Origin: an uncultured Oscillospiraceae bacterium | GTDB taxonomy: Bacteria > Bacillota > Clostridia > Oscillospirales > Ruminococcaceae | Direction: 5' to 3' | Assembly (NCBI GenBank): GCA_910579125.1 | Contig: CAJTTH010000001.1 | Location: 1 to 64,000, forward strand | DNA length: 64,000 nucleotides | In this document: positions 34,205-42,087 of the stretch, one piece after another | Layout: each line of letters begins with the position of its first letter | Position numbering within the stretch: position 1 is the first letter of the stretch | Notes under the pieces: model-generated | Told to the model about the DNA's origin: nothing | Seen by the model: the letters and a program-made list of their open reading frames with translations, nothing else | Database searches by the model: none | Translations under genes and position numbers: made by a program

Positions 34205-35200
34205 ATGTCCGAAAGCAGCACAAAGCAGCGGCTGAAAATTCTGTATCTCTACAAAATTTTATGGGAGAACACCGACGAGGAACACGAGCTTACAATGCCG
34301 CAGATAATTGACAAGCTGAACGAATACGGTATCACGGCGGCGCGAAAGGCGCTGTATGAGGATATCGAAGCGCTGAGGGAGTTCGGCGCGGATATATACT
34401 CAAGGCGCGGCAACAACGCGGGTTACAGTCTGCTGAACCGCGAATTTGAGCTGCCCGAGCTTAAGCTGCTCGCGGATGCGGTCACGTCCTCGCGGTTCTT
34501 CACCGAGAAAAAGGCGCGTGCTCTGCTCGAAAAGCTCGGGACGCTTTGCAGCGGCTATGAAGCGGAGCAGCTTATCCGCAAGGTGTACGTCGCCGACCGC
34601 GACGCGTCCGAAAACGAGCGTATTTATCTCAATATCGACGCTATCCACAGAGCAGTTTCCGAGAAGAAAAAGATTTCGTTCGGGTACTTCGACTATGATA
34701 TTAACAAGCGCAAAAAGTACCGCGACGGTATTCGCGTCTGCTCGCCGTATGCGCTCACATGGAACGACGAGCGGTATTACATGATCGCGTATTACGAAAA
34801 ATATAAGGGCATTTCGCATTTCCGCGTGGACAAAATGGAGAACGTAAAGCTGCTTTCCGATCCCGCGTTCAGAATGCCCAAGGATTTCAGGCTCTCGGAA
34901 TATCTGAAATCGACGTTTTCAATGTTCAGCGGCACGGAGCAGACGGTGAAGCTGAAATTTCACATATCGCTCATCAACGCGGTGATCGACCGTTTCGGGC
35001 GCGGCGTAAAGCTGATGCGCGACGGCGGGGAACATTTCACCGTCGAGGTGAAAGCGCGCACCGATCAGCCGGCGGCATTTTTCGGGTGGCTGTTCCAATT
35101 CGGCTCAAAGGCGAAAATTATCGCTCCCGCCGCGCTTAAGGAAGAATACTCCGCAATGCTGCGCGAGGTGCTGGACAACGAAAAGGAGGACGACAAATGA
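34205..35200 (+). CDS. WYL-domain transcriptional regulator
   Basis: 331 residues. The N-terminal winged helix (about 8-70) is of the HTH_11/DeoR-like type (MPQIIDKLNEYGITAARKAL then YEDIEALREFGADI). The WYL domain (about 145-225) contains ISFGYFDYDINKRKKYR and CSPYALTWNDERYYMIAYYE, followed by a C-terminal extension. WYL proteins bind small ligands or nucleic acids and may repress or activate. Divergence from the GH26 gene and the inverted repeat in its promoter suggest it regulates mannan use. A GGGGGC ribosome site precedes the ATG. Confidence 0.9.
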   Translation: MSESSTKQRLKILYLYKILWENTDEEHELTMPQIIDKLNEYGITAARKALYEDIEALREFGADIYSRRGNNAGYSLLNREFELPELKLLADAVTSSRFFTEKKARALLEKLGTLCSGYEAEQLIRKVYVADRDASENERIYLNIDAIHRAVSEKKKISFGYFDYDINKRKKYRDGIRVCSPYALTWNDERYYMIAYYEKYKGISHFRVDKMENVKLLSDPAFRMPKDFRLSEYLKSTFSMFSGTEQTVKLKFHISLINAVIDRFGRGVKLMRDGGEHFTVEVKARTDQPAAFFGWLFQFGSKAKIIAPAALKEEYSAMLREVLDNEKEDDK

Positions 35201-35249
35201 CTGCGCGAAATAATCGACGGTATCGGACGCTCCAAGGTCGACGAAAAGC

Positions 35250-35473
35250 GCGGTTTGCCGTGTACATATTGGTCTATCTCGAAGATCGGACGCGAAACCG
35301 AGGGCTGCGGCTGCATTATCCGCAAGCTGTTTCACGTAGAGTACGAACGTCTTAGGATGCTGCCCGACGGATACACCGACTGTATTTCAAATGCTCAACG
35401 TAACGAGTGTCTCGGGAACGGCAGATGTCATTGCACACATTTTTCATTTTCTGAAAAATGGTTGAAATTGCGC
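35250..35473 (+). pseudogene. C-terminal remnant of a cytosine-5 DNA methyltransferase
   Basis: The frame reads RKLFHVEYERLRMLPDGYTD, then CISNAQRNECLGNG, the usual C-terminal end of Dcm-type methyltransferases (ECERLQ...PDGYT...QRYKCLGNG). A one-base shift follows, after which another frame gives TADVIAHIFHFLKNG and a stop, the normal C-terminus. The catalytic PCQ region is absent. This is a frameshifted, truncated fragment, perhaps left by a restriction system or phage. Confidence 0.6.
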
Positions 35474-35581
35474 AATATTCACAAAGATGAAAAAATTCAA
35501 CATTATAGGGATTTTATTGCCGATTTTCCGACATTTTTGCTTTCTGTATTTGGCTTAACAGTGCTGTTTTGAGTATAAAAA

Positions 35582-35618
35582 AGCCGCCGGATTTATGCTT
35601 TTCGGCGGCTCTTTTTTT
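35582..35618 (+). terminator. strong intrinsic terminator
   Basis: AGCCGCCG pairs with CGGCGGCT (35603-35610), then a run of seven T. It follows the methyltransferase remnant. Confidence 0.8.
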
Positions 35619-35652
35619 GTATTATGCTTGTCAGTTTTTTCTGTTTTGCTTG

Positions 35653-35742
35653 TCAGACAACAATGTGAGCCAAGTAGCTTTGACGCAGAAAGCGGTAAAA
35701 TTTGCTGCAAGACAAGCGTTGAGCGGCTATTGGTACAGGCTC
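35653..35742 (+). repeat. miniature inverted-repeat element, family 1, copy B (left end lost)
   Basis: Shares TTGACGCAGAAAGCGG, the AAAATTTGC core and the right end GCGGCTATTGGTACAGG with the copies at 8178 and 62694. The left terminal repeat is not recognisable. Confidence 0.65.
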
Positions 35743-35937
35743 ATAGCGCAGACGCGGATTATGTCGCAAACACAGTTCGAAAAACTATGAATGAACGTTC
35801 TGTAACCGCGACGCTCGTTATGCATAGCAAATGCGGCTTGCATACGTTTCCGCAGCATATCTCGGGACGGCCGCAGGCTTAACGCCTTGCTGTTCGAAAA
35901 AGGTATACGTATATGACAATGCGTGTATCGTAGCGTT

Positions 35938-36159
35938 TTATTCGCCGTTTCGGTTTGCGCCGTTTTCCTTCTCCTTGCGCTCGCGTTCGAGACCGTCCTC
36001 AATAATTTCCCGCGCAAGGTCGAGTATTCGGCGCTCTTGCTCGCTGCGCCCCGTAATCACAAACTCCTCAGGCAAGAACTCCGTGCCGTCGGGGTGGATG
36101 TTCGTGATTTTTCGTCTGCATACCGTTCCGTCGTCCAATGTTATTTCTCTTATCGGCAT
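35938..36159 (-). CDS. small protein near recombinase, function unknown
   Basis: 73 residues, highly charged, with DDGTVCRRKITNIHPDGTEF and a C-terminal helix rich in Glu, Arg and Lys. A GGAG lies 9 nt before the ATG. It is divergent from the serine recombinase and within 2 kb of the right att site. Small basic or charged proteins in this position are candidates for recombination directionality factors, but nothing in the sequence proves that here. Confidence 0.5.
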   Translation of the reverse strand: MPIREITLDDGTVCRRKITNIHPDGTEFLPEEFVITGRSEQERRILDLAREIIEDGLERERKEKENGANRNGE

Positions 36160-36248
36160 AAAATCAACTCCATGTTATATTGTATGATCGCGGTGGTTGT
36201 ACAGTTGTCAACCGTTTATCCCGCTTACGGCTATCTTTGGAGATATAA

Positions 36249-36312
36249 GGCAGCATCGCACAATTACCGCAGTTCGCGCTTTGCCGTTCGACAATAATTG
36301 TGCGGTGCTGCC
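36249..36312. repeat. 64-bp miniature inverted-repeat element, family 2
   Basis: GGCAGCATCGCACAATTA at the left and, inverted, GGCAGCACCGCACAATTA at the right (17 of 18 match). ATAA directly precedes and follows it, a possible 4-bp target duplication. It sits in the space between the small divergent gene and the recombinase gene. Confidence 0.75.
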
Positions 36313-36357
36313 ATAAAAAGGATAGGCAGAAACATATAATTCAGCGAGGTGATACAA

Positions 36358-37752
36358 ATGCCAAAATTCCGTGAACTTCCCACAACGGCAGCCTGCTACT
36401 GCCGCGTATCGACTGAGAACCAGATTGAGAACTACTCGATAGACGAGCAGCGCGAGCGCCTTGAGGCGTTCTGCAAGGCAAAGGGCTGGAGCCGCCCCGC
36501 AATGTTTATCGACCCGGGCTTTTCCGGCGGAACTCTCGAACGCCCCGCGCTGCGCAGTCTGCTTGAGGATGTAAAACACGGCAAATTCGGCACGGTGGTC
36601 GTGTATAAGCTCGACAGACTTTCGCGTTCGCAGAAGGACACACTCTACCTTATTGAGGACGTGTTCAACAGGTACGGCGTGAGCTTCGTTTCGGTCTGCG
36701 AGAATTTTGATACGGGCACGCCGTTCGGCAAAGCAATGATAGGAATACTGTCCGTATTCGCGCAGCTCGAAAAGGATCAGATTACCGAACGTTTCACAAT
36801 GGGCAGAATAGGGCGCGCCAAAAGCGGACTGTTCCACGGCGGCGGCAATGCTCCGACGGGCTACGACTACGTTGATGGTCATCTTGTCGTCAACGAGTTT
36901 CGGGCAATGCAAGTGCGCGAGGTTTTCGAGCGTTTTAAGCGCGGCGAGAGCGTTCACTCTATACAAAGAGCAATGCACGAAAAATACGGCGGATGGACAA
37001 ATCATACGCTCGTCTACAACGTTTTGCGCAACAGCATATATATTGGTATGGTGAAGTTCAACGGCGTGGAGTATGAGGGCGAACACACACCGATAATCGA
37101 CGGCACACTGTTCTATGAGACGCAGATGCTGCTGGACTCTCGGAACGTTACCAATGCTCAAAAAACGCCGTTCCGTGCGGGCTTTCTGCTGTCGGGGCTG
37201 GTGTGCTGCGGCAATTGCGGAGCACGCTATCACGGCAATCATGGGTATTACAAGTGTTATTCCCGAGCTAAGTCCGACAGGAGGTATATAATCGACCCCG
37301 ACTGCAAAAACCCGAACCTCAAAATATCCGAGCTTGACAAATTTGTCGTCGGGGAGATATCCAAGGCGGTGCTCAACCCGTCCGCGATATTCAAGAATGT
37401 TCCCGAGAACCCGAAGGACGACCGCCGCGCCGTAACGGAAAAAAGGCTCGCCGAGATAGCAGCGAGCACCGAAAGACTTATCGACCTGTACCAAGCCGCC
37501 GAGATACCGCTTGACGGCATAACGTGCAGACTGCGCGAACTTGAGACCGAGCGCGCGTTCCTCGAAAAACAGCTCAGCGGGCTGCCGGAAGTCCGCGTTG
37601 ACAGGCGCTCGGAGTGGCTCGAAAATATCGCGCGGCACAAGGAATTTCTTGAAGTTTCGGAGGTTGCCTTGGCAAGAATGTATGTATCGTCGGTTATACG
37701 CAGTATAATCATAAAGAAGAGCGGGGAAGTTAAAATAGAGTGGCGCATATAA
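36358..37752 (+). CDS. large serine recombinase (island integrase)
   Basis: 464 residues. The resolvase domain (about 10-150) has the nucleophile Ser in CYCRVSTENQ, then FIDPGFSGGTLERPALRSLL, YKLDRLSRSQ and FGKAMIGILSVFAQLEKDQITER. Next come the recombinase domain and a zinc ribbon (CCGNCGARY ... CYSR ... DPDC), then a coiled-coil region typical of phiC31/TndX-type integrases. ATG 36358 follows AGGTGAT; GTG 36349 is less likely. The gene ends 45 bp before the att core, the standard position for an integrase, and its presence at the feoB break makes it the likely agent of insertion. Confidence 0.95.
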   Translation: MPKFRELPTTAACYCRVSTENQIENYSIDEQRERLEAFCKAKGWSRPAMFIDPGFSGGTLERPALRSLLEDVKHGKFGTVVVYKLDRLSRSQKDTLYLIEDVFNRYGVSFVSVCENFDTGTPFGKAMIGILSVFAQLEKDQITERFTMGRIGRAKSGLFHGGGNAPTGYDYVDGHLVVNEFRAMQVREVFERFKRGESVHSIQRAMHEKYGGWTNHTLVYNVLRNSIYIGMVKFNGVEYEGEHTPIIDGTLFYETQMLLDSRNVTNAQKTPFRAGFLLSGLVCCGNCGARYHGNHGYYKCYSRAKSDRRYIIDPDCKNPNLKISELDKFVVGEISKAVLNPSAIFKNVPENPKDDRRAVTEKRLAEIAASTERLIDLYQAAEIPLDGITCRLRELETERAFLEKQLSGLPEVRVDRRSEWLENIARHKEFLEVSEVALARMYVSSVIRSIIIKKSGEVKIEWRI

Positions 37753-37775
37753 TGCGCTTTTATTTTATGGGGAAT

Positions 37776-39095
37776 TTACATAATTGTAGTTCCCACACAC
37801 ATGGTCAGCGCCTGTTTCCCGCAAGCCTTGCACTTGCAAAACGGCTTGTCGAGGTTATACGCGACGCGCGGCAGATAGCCCAAGTCCTCGAGAAGCGTAA
37901 ACAGCGGGAAGAAGATCGCCATAGGGGGCAGCATAACGGCAACGACCCATGCGAGCACGCGGTAAGCGCCGTCGACGAGCAGCCCGTTCAGCCAATCGGG
38001 AGCGTTCAGCGCGGTCATAAGCTCGCCCAATTTGTCGCCGAGCCGAAAGAGCGCGGTGCTCAGCAGCTCGGACGGGTAGTTCGCGCCGACAATGGTTATC
38101 CAGAAGACCGTCATAAGCATAAGCAGCATTATCGGGAAACCGAAAACGCGGCTCGTGAGTATTCTGTCTGCGCGTGAGAGCTTGCCGCCCTGACCGCTCC
38201 CGCTTACGCATTCGCCGCAGACCTCTTCGGCGTTCAGCAAAATACACGAGACTATCCTGTCCTTAAGGCGGTCGGCGGTAATTTCGTTTTCGGCGAGCAG
38301 AGTACGCGCGCGCTCAACGGCTTCGGAGATTTCCGCGATATCGCCGAGGTTTTTGCCGAGGTATTTCTCTATCTCGGCAGTGAGCGAACTATCGCCGTCG
38401 ATAAGCCGAAGCGCCAGCCAGCGCGGCGGAACAGCGCCGCCGAGGTGCTTTTCCAACACGGGCTCGACTATCGAAACGGCTTGCTCGATAGGCTTTATGT
38501 AGCGCAGCTTGCGCGGTTTCGGCGTGATTTTCCCGCTGCATATCCCGTCCAGCTTGTCGGTGATTTTTTTCAGCGACGGCTTTTTGTGCGCGGACGTTCC
38601 CGCAACGGGCACGCCCAGCTCCTCTTCCAGCTTGGCGAGGTTTATCTTAATGCCACGCCGCTTCGCTTCATCGAGCAGATTGACGCAGACGAGCGTTTTC
38701 GGGCAGAGCTCCATTACCTGTAAGGCGAGGTTGAGACTGCGCTCGAGACAAGTCGCGTCGCAGACCACGACCGCCGCGTCGGGTTCGCCGAAGCAGATGA
38801 AATTCCTCGCGACCTCTTCCTCGGCGGAATGCGCAAGCAGCGAGTACGTTCCGGGAATATCCACGAGAACGTAGGAAAACTCCCGTCCTCGGCACCCGCC
38901 TTGTGCAATGGAAACGGTTTTGCCCGGCCAGTTTCCCGTGTGCTGATGAAGCCCCGTCAGCCCGTTGAACACGGTGCTTTTGCCGACATTGGGATTGCCC
39001 GCGATCGCTATTACGCGGTCGTCGGGGCTTGATTTCTCGACCCTGATATCCGAGGACAGCACGCCGCTGCCCGTAGATTTTGCGGTAAGTCCCAT
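37776..39095 (-). pseudogene. feoB: FeoB N-terminal half (G domain and first membrane part), truncated by the island
   Basis: 439 codons: G domain with GNPNVGKST (G1), DIPGTYSL (G3), NLLDE (G4) and SAHKK (G5), a helical GDI-like domain, then membrane helices and the conserved CKACGKQALTMC. FeoB should continue MGFGCNAAG; here the frame instead runs into element sequence as VGTTIM and stops. The continuation lies at 6378-5536. It starts 1 nt after the feoA stop. The truncated product keeps the GTPase but lacks most of the permease, so Fe2+ transport by this locus should be lost unless the island excises. Confidence 0.93.
37797..37802. other. right attachment-site core (attR)
   Basis: ACACAT, identical to 6373-6378. 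To the left is the attP arm CATAATTGTAG (37779-37789); to the right is feoB sequence beginning with the attB arm ATGG (37801-37804, overlapping the core). Confidence 0.8.
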
Positions 39096-39332
39096 TTATT
39101 TCCCCCTCACTATAACGCCCCGACTGTCACACGCGCGGATAGCGATCACCGCGCCGCGTATAAGATATGCGCTCGGGTCGCCCATGGGGCTTCTCCCCAC
39201 GCATTCGACCGCCGTTCCGCCGCACAGTCCTATATCCAGAAGACGCCGCCGCATTGAGCCGTGTATCGTCAACCGCTCCACGACGGCGTTTTCTCCGACT
39301 TTAACATCACATAAACGCTTTATCTCGCCCAT
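39096..39332 (-). CDS. feoA: FeoA-type SH3 protein
   Basis: 78-residue small cytoplasmic beta-barrel protein needed for FeoB activity. RRLLDIGLCGGTAVECVGRSPMGDPSAYLIRG is divided over the FeoA core (DIGL, PMGDP, YLIRG), with a C-terminal VIAIR strand. It is directly upstream of feoB, with the feoB ATG adjoining its stop. It remains intact although feoB is broken. Confidence 0.92.
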   Translation of the reverse strand: MGEIKRLCDVKVGENAVVERLTIHGSMRRRLLDIGLCGGTAVECVGRSPMGDPSAYLIRGAVIAIRACDSRGVIVRGK

Positions 39333-39454
39333 ACGCTCACCTCATATATATTTTCGCGTTACGGCATTATATGCTTTCGCTGAATGTTTGGTGAAGCCTT
39401 TTCCGTTCATGAAAAAGAGCCTCAGATGAGGGCGTATTTTTTTTGAAAACCCCC

Positions 39455-39483
39455 TTGCATTCCCGAATTGTTTGTGATATACT
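39455..39483 (+). promoter_or_regulatory. promoter of MATE gene
   Basis: TTGCAT (39455-39460) and TATACT (39478-39483), spacer 17. Confidence 0.7.
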
Positions 39484-39525
39484 GTATGGGTGCGTTTACG
39501 GATAATATGATAAGGGGGCGTTTTT

Positions 39526-40896
39526 ATGGGAAAAACCGCACTTCGCGATATGACCTCGGGTTCTCCCATGAAGCTGATACTCGGCTTTATGCTGCCGCTG
39601 CTGCTCGGTATGTTGTTTCAGCAGCTTTACAATATGGTGGATACGATAATAGTGGGGCGGTATCTGGGCGTGAATGCTCTGGCGGGCGTCGGCTCTACGG
39701 GTTCGGTGAACTTTCTGGTGATAGGCTTCGTGCTGGGAGTATGCACGGGCTTTGCCATTCCCGTGGCGCAGAAATTCGGCTCAAAGGATTATGACGGGCT
39801 GCGGAAGTTTGTCGGCAACACTATTTGGGTCGCGGTGTTTTTCGCGGCTGTGCTGACCGCCGCGACCTGTCTGCTGTGCTCTAAAATTCTGGGGTGGATG
39901 CACACTCCAGACGGCGTTTTTGCGGAAGCGCGCGATTATATTTTCGTGATATTCCTCGGCATTCCCGCAACATTCTTGTACAACACTCTGTCGGGCTTTA
40001 TACGTTCGCTCGGCGACTCGAAAACGCCCGTCGTGTTTCTGGTTATCTCCAGTCTGTTGAACGTCGCGCTCGACCTGTTTATGATAGTGGTGCTGAAAAT
40101 GGGCGTCGCGGGCGCGGGCTGGGCGACGGTAATTTCGCAGCTTGTCTCGGGGCTGTTATGTCTGGGATATATCGCGAGAAAATTCGAGATACTCCGCCTG
40201 AAACGCGCCGACCTCAAGCCCGACCCTTACTATATCGGACGTCTGTGCGCCACGGGGCTGCCGATGGGCTTGCAGTATTCGATAACGGCGATAGGCTCGA
40301 TACTCATTCAGTCCGCCGTGAACTCGCTCGGAGCGTCAAGTATGGCGGCGGTAACAGCGGGCAGCAAGGTCAGTCAGCTTATGTGCTGTCCGTTCGACGC
40401 AATGGGCAGCACCATGGCGACGTTCAGCGGGCAGAATATCGGCGCGGGGAAGCTCGACCGCGTCAAAAAGGGCTTGGGCAGCTGCTCCTTGCTCGGTGTG
40501 TGTTGGGCTGTGCTGGGGCTGGGGATAGTTCTGCTGTTCGGCGAAAACCTCATAATGCTGTTTATGGACAAGGAAAACACCGCGTCCGCCGAGGACATAA
40601 AGGCGATAATCAGGCTGGGGCGGCAGTTTCTGATAACGAACGCGGCGTTTTACATTCCGCTGGCATTCGTGAATATCGTGCGCTTCCTTATCCAAGGAAT
40701 GGGCTTTTCGCAGATAGCGCTTTTCGCGGGGGTTTTCGAGCTTTTCGCGAGGGGCTTCGTGGCGCTCTTTACCGTGCCGCTCATCGGCTTTACGGGAGTG
40801 TGCTTCGCAAATCCCTCGGCGTGGGTGCTCGCGGACGCGTTCCTCTTCCCCGCGTACTTTATGTGCTGCCGCTACGTCAAACGTCATTCGTTATAA
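39526..40896 (+). CDS. MATE-family multidrug efflux transporter
   Basis: 456 residues with twelve predicted membrane segments. The MATE signature is clear: LLLGMLFQQLYNMVDTIIVG near the N-terminus, GFIRSLGDSKTP after the fourth to fifth helix, and the duplicated second half. These pumps expel cationic drugs or toxic metabolites using Na+ or H+. AAGGGGG precedes the ATG. It is convergent with the DUF2383-like gene and their ends overlap by 6 bp. Confidence 0.92.
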   Translation: MGKTALRDMTSGSPMKLILGFMLPLLLGMLFQQLYNMVDTIIVGRYLGVNALAGVGSTGSVNFLVIGFVLGVCTGFAIPVAQKFGSKDYDGLRKFVGNTIWVAVFFAAVLTAATCLLCSKILGWMHTPDGVFAEARDYIFVIFLGIPATFLYNTLSGFIRSLGDSKTPVVFLVISSLLNVALDLFMIVVLKMGVAGAGWATVISQLVSGLLCLGYIARKFEILRLKRADLKPDPYYIGRLCATGLPMGLQYSITAIGSILIQSAVNSLGASSMAAVTAGSKVSQLMCCPFDAMGSTMATFSGQNIGAGKLDRVKKGLGSCSLLGVCWAVLGLGIVLLFGENLIMLFMDKENTASAEDIKAIIRLGRQFLITNAAFYIPLAFVNIVRFLIQGMGFSQIALFAGVFELFARGFVALFTVPLIGFTGVCFANPSAWVLADAFLFPAYFMCCRYVKRHSL

Positions 40897-41325
40897 AAAG
40901 ACTCGTATGTCAACGGCAAGTTTTTCCTCAAGATTTATCAGCCTCTTTGTGATGTCCTTTGCTTTCTCCTCGGCAGCTTTGTATTGGTTCAGATATTTGT
41001 TGAGCGACTTTACTCCCATATTGCAGCCGTCGGTCATAAGGTCGGCTATCGTCTCGTCTGATTCGTTCATGATGAGCTTGGCGTTCGTCTTCATCCACGA
41101 CATACCTTTCGCCATTGCGTCGGGGTCTTTTCCGCCGTCGTGATATTCGTTCAGCAGACCTTGAATTTCCCTTTTGAGCTTGTTGTGCTCGTCCTTGCAG
41201 TCGGAAAGGTATCTGCGCAGCTCCCCGCCGCGAACGTAGTCCAGAACGCCGTCAATGGACGACACGCCTGTTTTTATTCCCGCGTCGCATTCACGCAGCA
41301 GTTTTATTGTATCGGGTTCTATCAT
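40891..41325 (-). CDS. DUF2383-like (ferritin-like) helical protein
   Basis: 144 residues, almost entirely helical, without signal or membrane segment. IKLLRECDAGIKTGVSSIDG and ILGLLNEYHDGGKDP-like heptads suggest the DUF2383/PA2169 ferritin-like bundle found in Clostridia; its role is unknown. A GGAG ribosome site precedes the ATG. It is monocistronic and convergent with the MATE gene. Confidence 0.7.
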   Translation of the reverse strand: MIEPDTIKLLRECDAGIKTGVSSIDGVLDYVRGGELRRYLSDCKDEHNKLKREIQGLLNEYHDGGKDPDAMAKGMSWMKTNAKLIMNESDETIADLMTDGCNMGVKSLNKYLNQYKAAEEKAKDITKRLINLEEKLAVDIRVFL

Positions 41326-41419
41326 TGTGGTTCAACTCCTTTGTTTTCAGTTGAACTTATTATTCCGCGCCGTAAGTAAAATATTCGGCGGTGGATTTCT
41401 GATAAAGGAGCGCATTTTC

Positions 41420-41986
41420 ATGAAAAGATTTGCCGTGATTGACACCGAGACCACATGGGCGGACGAGGTGATGTCGATAGGGATAGCGGTTTCGGATTTT
41501 GGGGATTTCGGGATTATCGCCGAAAAATACTACATATTGACGCCGTTCAAGGATCATGGGGGAATGTACACCAACGCGCTTTACGCAAAGGGAATTAAGC
41601 CCGACAAGGAGTGCCCGCGCGGTGAAGCGCTCGGCGACATAAAGGCGTTCCTCGGGGAACACAATGTCAACCTGATGTTCGCGTACAACGCCGTGTTTGA
41701 TTATCGTCATCTTCCCGAGCTCCAATATCTGAAATGGTTCGACATAATGAAGATCGCGGCGTATCGGCAGTTTAACAGCAAGATACCCGCAAACGCCGAG
41801 TGCTTCGCAACGGGCAGACTGAAGCGAGGCTACGGCGTCGAGGACGTTTACCGAATGTTAAGCGGAAACGGCAGATACGCCGAGCTTCACAACGCGCTCG
41901 CCGACGCACTGGACGAGCTGGAAATAATGCGAATGCTGGGCGTCGGGCTTGAGGGCTATAATTCCGCGGCGGTATGCTGCGTGTGA
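41420..41986 (+). CDS. DEDD-family 3'-5' exonuclease domain protein
   Basis: 188 residues. The RNase-T/DnaQ-type motifs are Exo I VIDTET (Asp and Glu), Exo II FAYNAVFDYR (Asp) and Exo III HNALADALDEL (His and Asp), the DEDDh arrangement. No polymerase or other domain is attached, so it may act on short RNA or DNA. The start at 41420 follows AAAGGAG; the longer open frame upstream overlaps the promoter region of the divergent gene and is excluded. Confidence 0.85.
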   Translation: MKRFAVIDTETTWADEVMSIGIAVSDFGDFGIIAEKYYILTPFKDHGGMYTNALYAKGIKPDKECPRGEALGDIKAFLGEHNVNLMFAYNAVFDYRHLPELQYLKWFDIMKIAAYRQFNSKIPANAECFATGRLKRGYGVEDVYRMLSGNGRYAELHNALADALDELEIMRMLGVGLEGYNSAAVCCV

Positions 41987-42087
41987 ATTTTGATATTATT
42001 ATGAGAGCCTGAAATTACAGCATAACAGGAAATGTTTTCGCCGATATTATGTGATATAATGAAACTATCCCGGGAAGGAGGACTTTC

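Larger units (their letters stand above)
6375..37798 (+). mobile_element. 31.4-kb serine-recombinase island inserted in feoB
   Basis: The two halves of feoB flank this segment in the correct order and strand. A large serine recombinase gene ends 45 bp from the right core. The core ACACAT is present at both ends. Joining the element ends rebuilds an attP with 11-bp imperfect inverted arms (CATAATTGTAG and CAACGATTTTG) separated by 18 bp; joining the host ends rebuilds attB CCATACACATGG with CCAT/ATGG arms. Both dyads centre on the same step. No relaxase, type IV secretion, phage structural or replication gene is recognised, so it looks like a non-self-transmissible genomic island whose cargo is carbohydrate use, c-di-GMP signalling and surface modification. 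Confidence 0.88.

Noticed and set aside
6375..37798. The island as a prophage or conjugative element
   Set aside because: No capsid, terminase, tail, relaxase, coupling-protein or secretion genes can be recognised in its frames.
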